DNA of 46,231 nucleotides from Deltaproteobacteria bacterium (GTDB lineage: Bacteria; Desulfobacterota; Binatia; Binatales; Binataceae), in NCBI GenBank assembly GCA_027317185.1, contig DAHVFB010000013.1, positions 1 to 46,231 on the forward strand, in the 5' to 3' direction. Position numbers and translations under genes: made by a program. The notes beneath the pieces were generated by a model. It was not told where the DNA came from. It did not search any database and saw only the letters and a list, made by a program, of their open reading frames with translations. The number at the start of each line of letters is the position of its first letter. Position 1 is the stretch's first letter. Shown here one piece after another: positions 43,431-46,231 of the stretch.

Positions 43431-46231
43431 CTGCGCCTCAACCGGGACGTGGTAACCTCGATTCCGGATGATTCCCAAAATAGCGTTGACGATCGCGGGC
43501 AGCGATCCGGGCGGCGGTGCAGGACTTCAGGTTGACCTGAAAATCTTCGCCGCGCTCGGAGTCTATGGCTACTCCGCCGTGACCGCGATCACCGCCCAGA
43601 ACAGTACGCGGATCGATCGCATCGATCTGGTGGCGCCGGCCATGGTGGCCGCACAAATCGCGGCGGTGGCTGCGGAGCGCAAACCCGACGCGATCAAAAC
43701 CGGAGCGTTGATCAACGCCGCCATCGTCGAGGCGGTCGCCGATACGATCGAGCAACTCAATTTGCCGGCGCCGGTGGTCGATCCGGTGCTGATCGCCAGC
43801 AGCGGGGTTCGTCTGCTCGACGATGCAGGCGAGCTGGCCTTGCGCAGCCGCCTGATACCGATTGCGATCGTGGTCACGCCAAATATTCCCGAGGCCGAGG
43901 CGCTTAGCGGAATCACAATCCGCGATGCCGATGGGATGCGCGAGGCGGCGCTCGCGATCCATCGGATAGGCGCGCGCGCGGTGGTGATCAAGGGCGGTCA
44001 TCCATTCAGCGGGTCGTCCGCTTTTCCGGCAACCGCTGACGACCTGTTCTACGATGGCAAGCGGTTCATTGTGCTGGAGGGCAAGCGGATCGCCGAGGCC
44101 AGCATCCATGGCAGCGGATGTATTTTTTCGGCCGCGATCGCGGCCCATCTGGCGCGCGGTGACGAGTTGGAACTCGCCATACGCGCGGCGAAGTCAGTGA
44201 TCGAAAGTGCCATCAGAAATCGGGTGCGGCTGGGCCACGGCCGAGATGTTCTCGGATCAATCTAAGAGTTCCATCCTGTCATTCTGAGCGCGGCGGGGAT
44301 TCCTTACTGCGCAGACTCCGTTCAGAATGACAACCTGACTCGGGCTGCGGTTTCATATGAGAATGATCAGGCTAACGGTAATGAAAGTCTCGCGCCGCGT
44401 GTTGTCAGTCCCCTCCTTGTCCAATCAGTTCCCTCTCCTTGTCCAAGGAGAGGGTTAGGGAGAGGTCAGACAATTGCTTGACTGCTTGCCCTTTCGCTTC
44501 CCTAAAAGAAAGGGGAGTAGGATTTGGAGTCAACCGCAGATGGTCGGCGAGTGCGCTTAAGGCGTCTTCGCGAGGCCGGGGCGGGCGCCATCTGCTCCGC
44601 CCATCGCCGCCACCAGGCGCGCAGCGTTTCGTCGTCGGCAATATCCCCGTGCCGATCCGCCATCCCATGCGACAACTCCGACCATTGGACCTCACCGGCG
44701 GCGCGATAACCGCGCTGGCAGGCCTCCATCGCTTCGTTGTCGTCCGGCGTGGCCAGCCCTCCTGGTCCCAGGAAGGTCAGGAAGTTATCGAGCCGGCGGG
44801 CGCGCGACTGCCGCTGCTCGCCGATCGGGGCTATTGTCCAGGCGGTCACGTTCATGCGATCGACCGCGCACGGATGGAAGGTGCGGATCACCACCGCCAT
44901 GATGTCGTTGATCACCAGGTTCGGATAGATAACCAGGTTGCGATTAAGCTCGGCGATTCGGCGGGCGCGGGGTTCACCCCAACGCTCGACCAGACGTTGG
45001 CGCGCGGCCTCGATTTCGACGCGGCTCTGCTCGCCCCATCGCGGCAGCCATTGGGCCACCGGCCGTCCCCACGGCAGCGCATACTCCATCACGGCATGGC
45101 CGTTGCCGAGCGACATGCATTGAAACTCGCGCGGCAGACCGCGCAACTCGACCCCGACCGCGGGCAGGTAGAGGTTGAAGTAGGTCTGATGAGTCGGCAT
45201 CCCATGGCCGTGATCGGTACTGTTCTCGGCGATCAGCTTCCAGTTGGCGCGCACCGAATATTCGTGGGTGCCCCTGACGACTTCCATACCCTGTTCGCCC
45301 TGATCGAGGATGACGTCGAGCACTTCGCGCGCGCCCGCAAGCCATTCGGTCAGCGGCACGATGTTGCGGTCGAAACTGAGAAACACCAGTCCGCGATAAG
45401 CTTCGACTCGCGCCGGTTGCTTGAGTCCCAGCTCGTCACGCCGAAAGGCTTCGCCATAGCCGCCGGCGTCGGGTACCCCGATCAGTTCGCCGCGCGTGTT
45501 GAAAGTCCAAGCATGATAGAAGCACTGGAAACTGCGGGCGTTGCCACTGCGCTCGCGGCATACCTGAGCGCCGCGATGAGTGCAGGTGTTGAACAGCACT
45601 CGCGGCTTGCCGTCGCTATCGCGGCAGAACAGGAGCGGACGGCCGCCGACCTCGCGGGTGTGGAAATCGCCGGGATTGGGAATTTCCGACTCGTGACCCA
45701 CGTAAAGCCACGAGCGATCGAAAATTCGTTCGCTCTCGAGCGCCAGGATTGCCGGATCGGTATGGACCGAGCGATGGACCAGGAAACGGCCTAGCGTACG
45801 GTCCTCGACTACCAGGTTTCCAGTTTCCATCGCGTCCTCCGTTTTGCGATTCCGGCGAATGGTTCAGGTTCAGGGATGATTCAGAAATTCGGCGGCGGCA
45901 GCCTTGAGATTGTGGCTGAATTCCTTGCCCGCACCGAGCTTTACCAGCGCATATCGTTCATCGGGATCGAGCCGATCCCAGCGCTGACGATCGAGCGTGA
46001 TGCCGATCGAACTCAGGTTTTGAATCAGGCTGGCGGGCGGGTCCGACGGCGGATCGGCGGCGATGCGATCCGATTCCGGCAGACTTTTCGGCTCCTCGCC
46101 GCTTTTGCTCTGGACCGCTTCGCGGATGAAGAGCTTCAGGGTTTCGACTTCTTCATCGGAATCGGCCGGCAGATGACAGATCGCGAGCCGCTCGCCACGG
46201 CCGAGCGTTTGCCATTGCTTAAGCCCAACTT

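Overview
The window comes from a GC-rich (roughly 60% or a little more by eye), Gram-negative, diderm bacterium. It encodes lipid A and Kdo synthesis, BamA, Lol transport, a secretin, porins and periplasmic cytochromes c. No 16S rRNA is present, so the taxon cannot be fixed. The mix of a GTP-type PEP carboxykinase, LpxI in place of LpxH, DUF1302 outer-membrane proteins and stand-alone Rieske oxygenases would fit an uncultivated lineage once called deltaproteobacterial (for example Binatota), but this is a guess. Gene density is high. I see no IS element, prophage or CRISPR array.

Layout. 1-5.0 kb (mostly minus): the N-terminal two thirds of PEP carboxykinase, a JAMM-type metallopeptidase, tRNA-Glu(TTC), a membrane-anchored cytochrome c, and an AmgK/MurU-like kinase-nucleotidyltransferase pair whose genes overlap by 4 bp. 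5.1-13.3 kb (plus): an isolated nuoA; a glycan block (GT9 heptosyltransferase-like, LPS-kinase-like, GT2, GT4); then yicC, gmk and a bifunctional rel, packed with overlaps.

13.3-28.6 kb (minus) is one envelope-building run. In transcription order it is lolC, lolD, bamA, skp, fabZ, lpxA, lpxI, a Gfo/Idh oxidoreductase, a SCO lipoprotein, lpxB, msbA, waaA, lpxK, a Trm112-like protein and a Kdo-kinase-like protein. Together these genes fold outer-membrane proteins, export lipoproteins, and make, flip and Kdo-decorate lipid A. Oddities here are the missing lpxD, the SCO and Gfo/Idh genes inside the lpx run, and an lpxA with no ATG/GTG/TTG at its expected start.

28.7-33.2 kb (plus): a lone secretin (gspD-like) with a Gly-Met-rich insert and a strong terminator, a lipid A acyltransferase (LpxL-like) and an AhpD/CMD-like protein. 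33.2-37.0 kb: a three-Cys DUF5131 protein (minus), a lower-GC non-coding stretch, a DUF1302 outer-membrane protein with a strong terminator, and a RidA-like protein lacking the usual arginine. 37.3-42.0 kb: two tandem membrane-anchored SGNH hydrolases, then an opposing three-gene unit of porin and two monohaem cytochromes c. 42.1-46.2 kb: two Rieske oxygenase alpha subunits flanking thiD, then a partial gene resembling nitrate reductase-associated proteins. Dispersed palindromic repeats occur at about 23.26, 44.3 and 44.44 kb.
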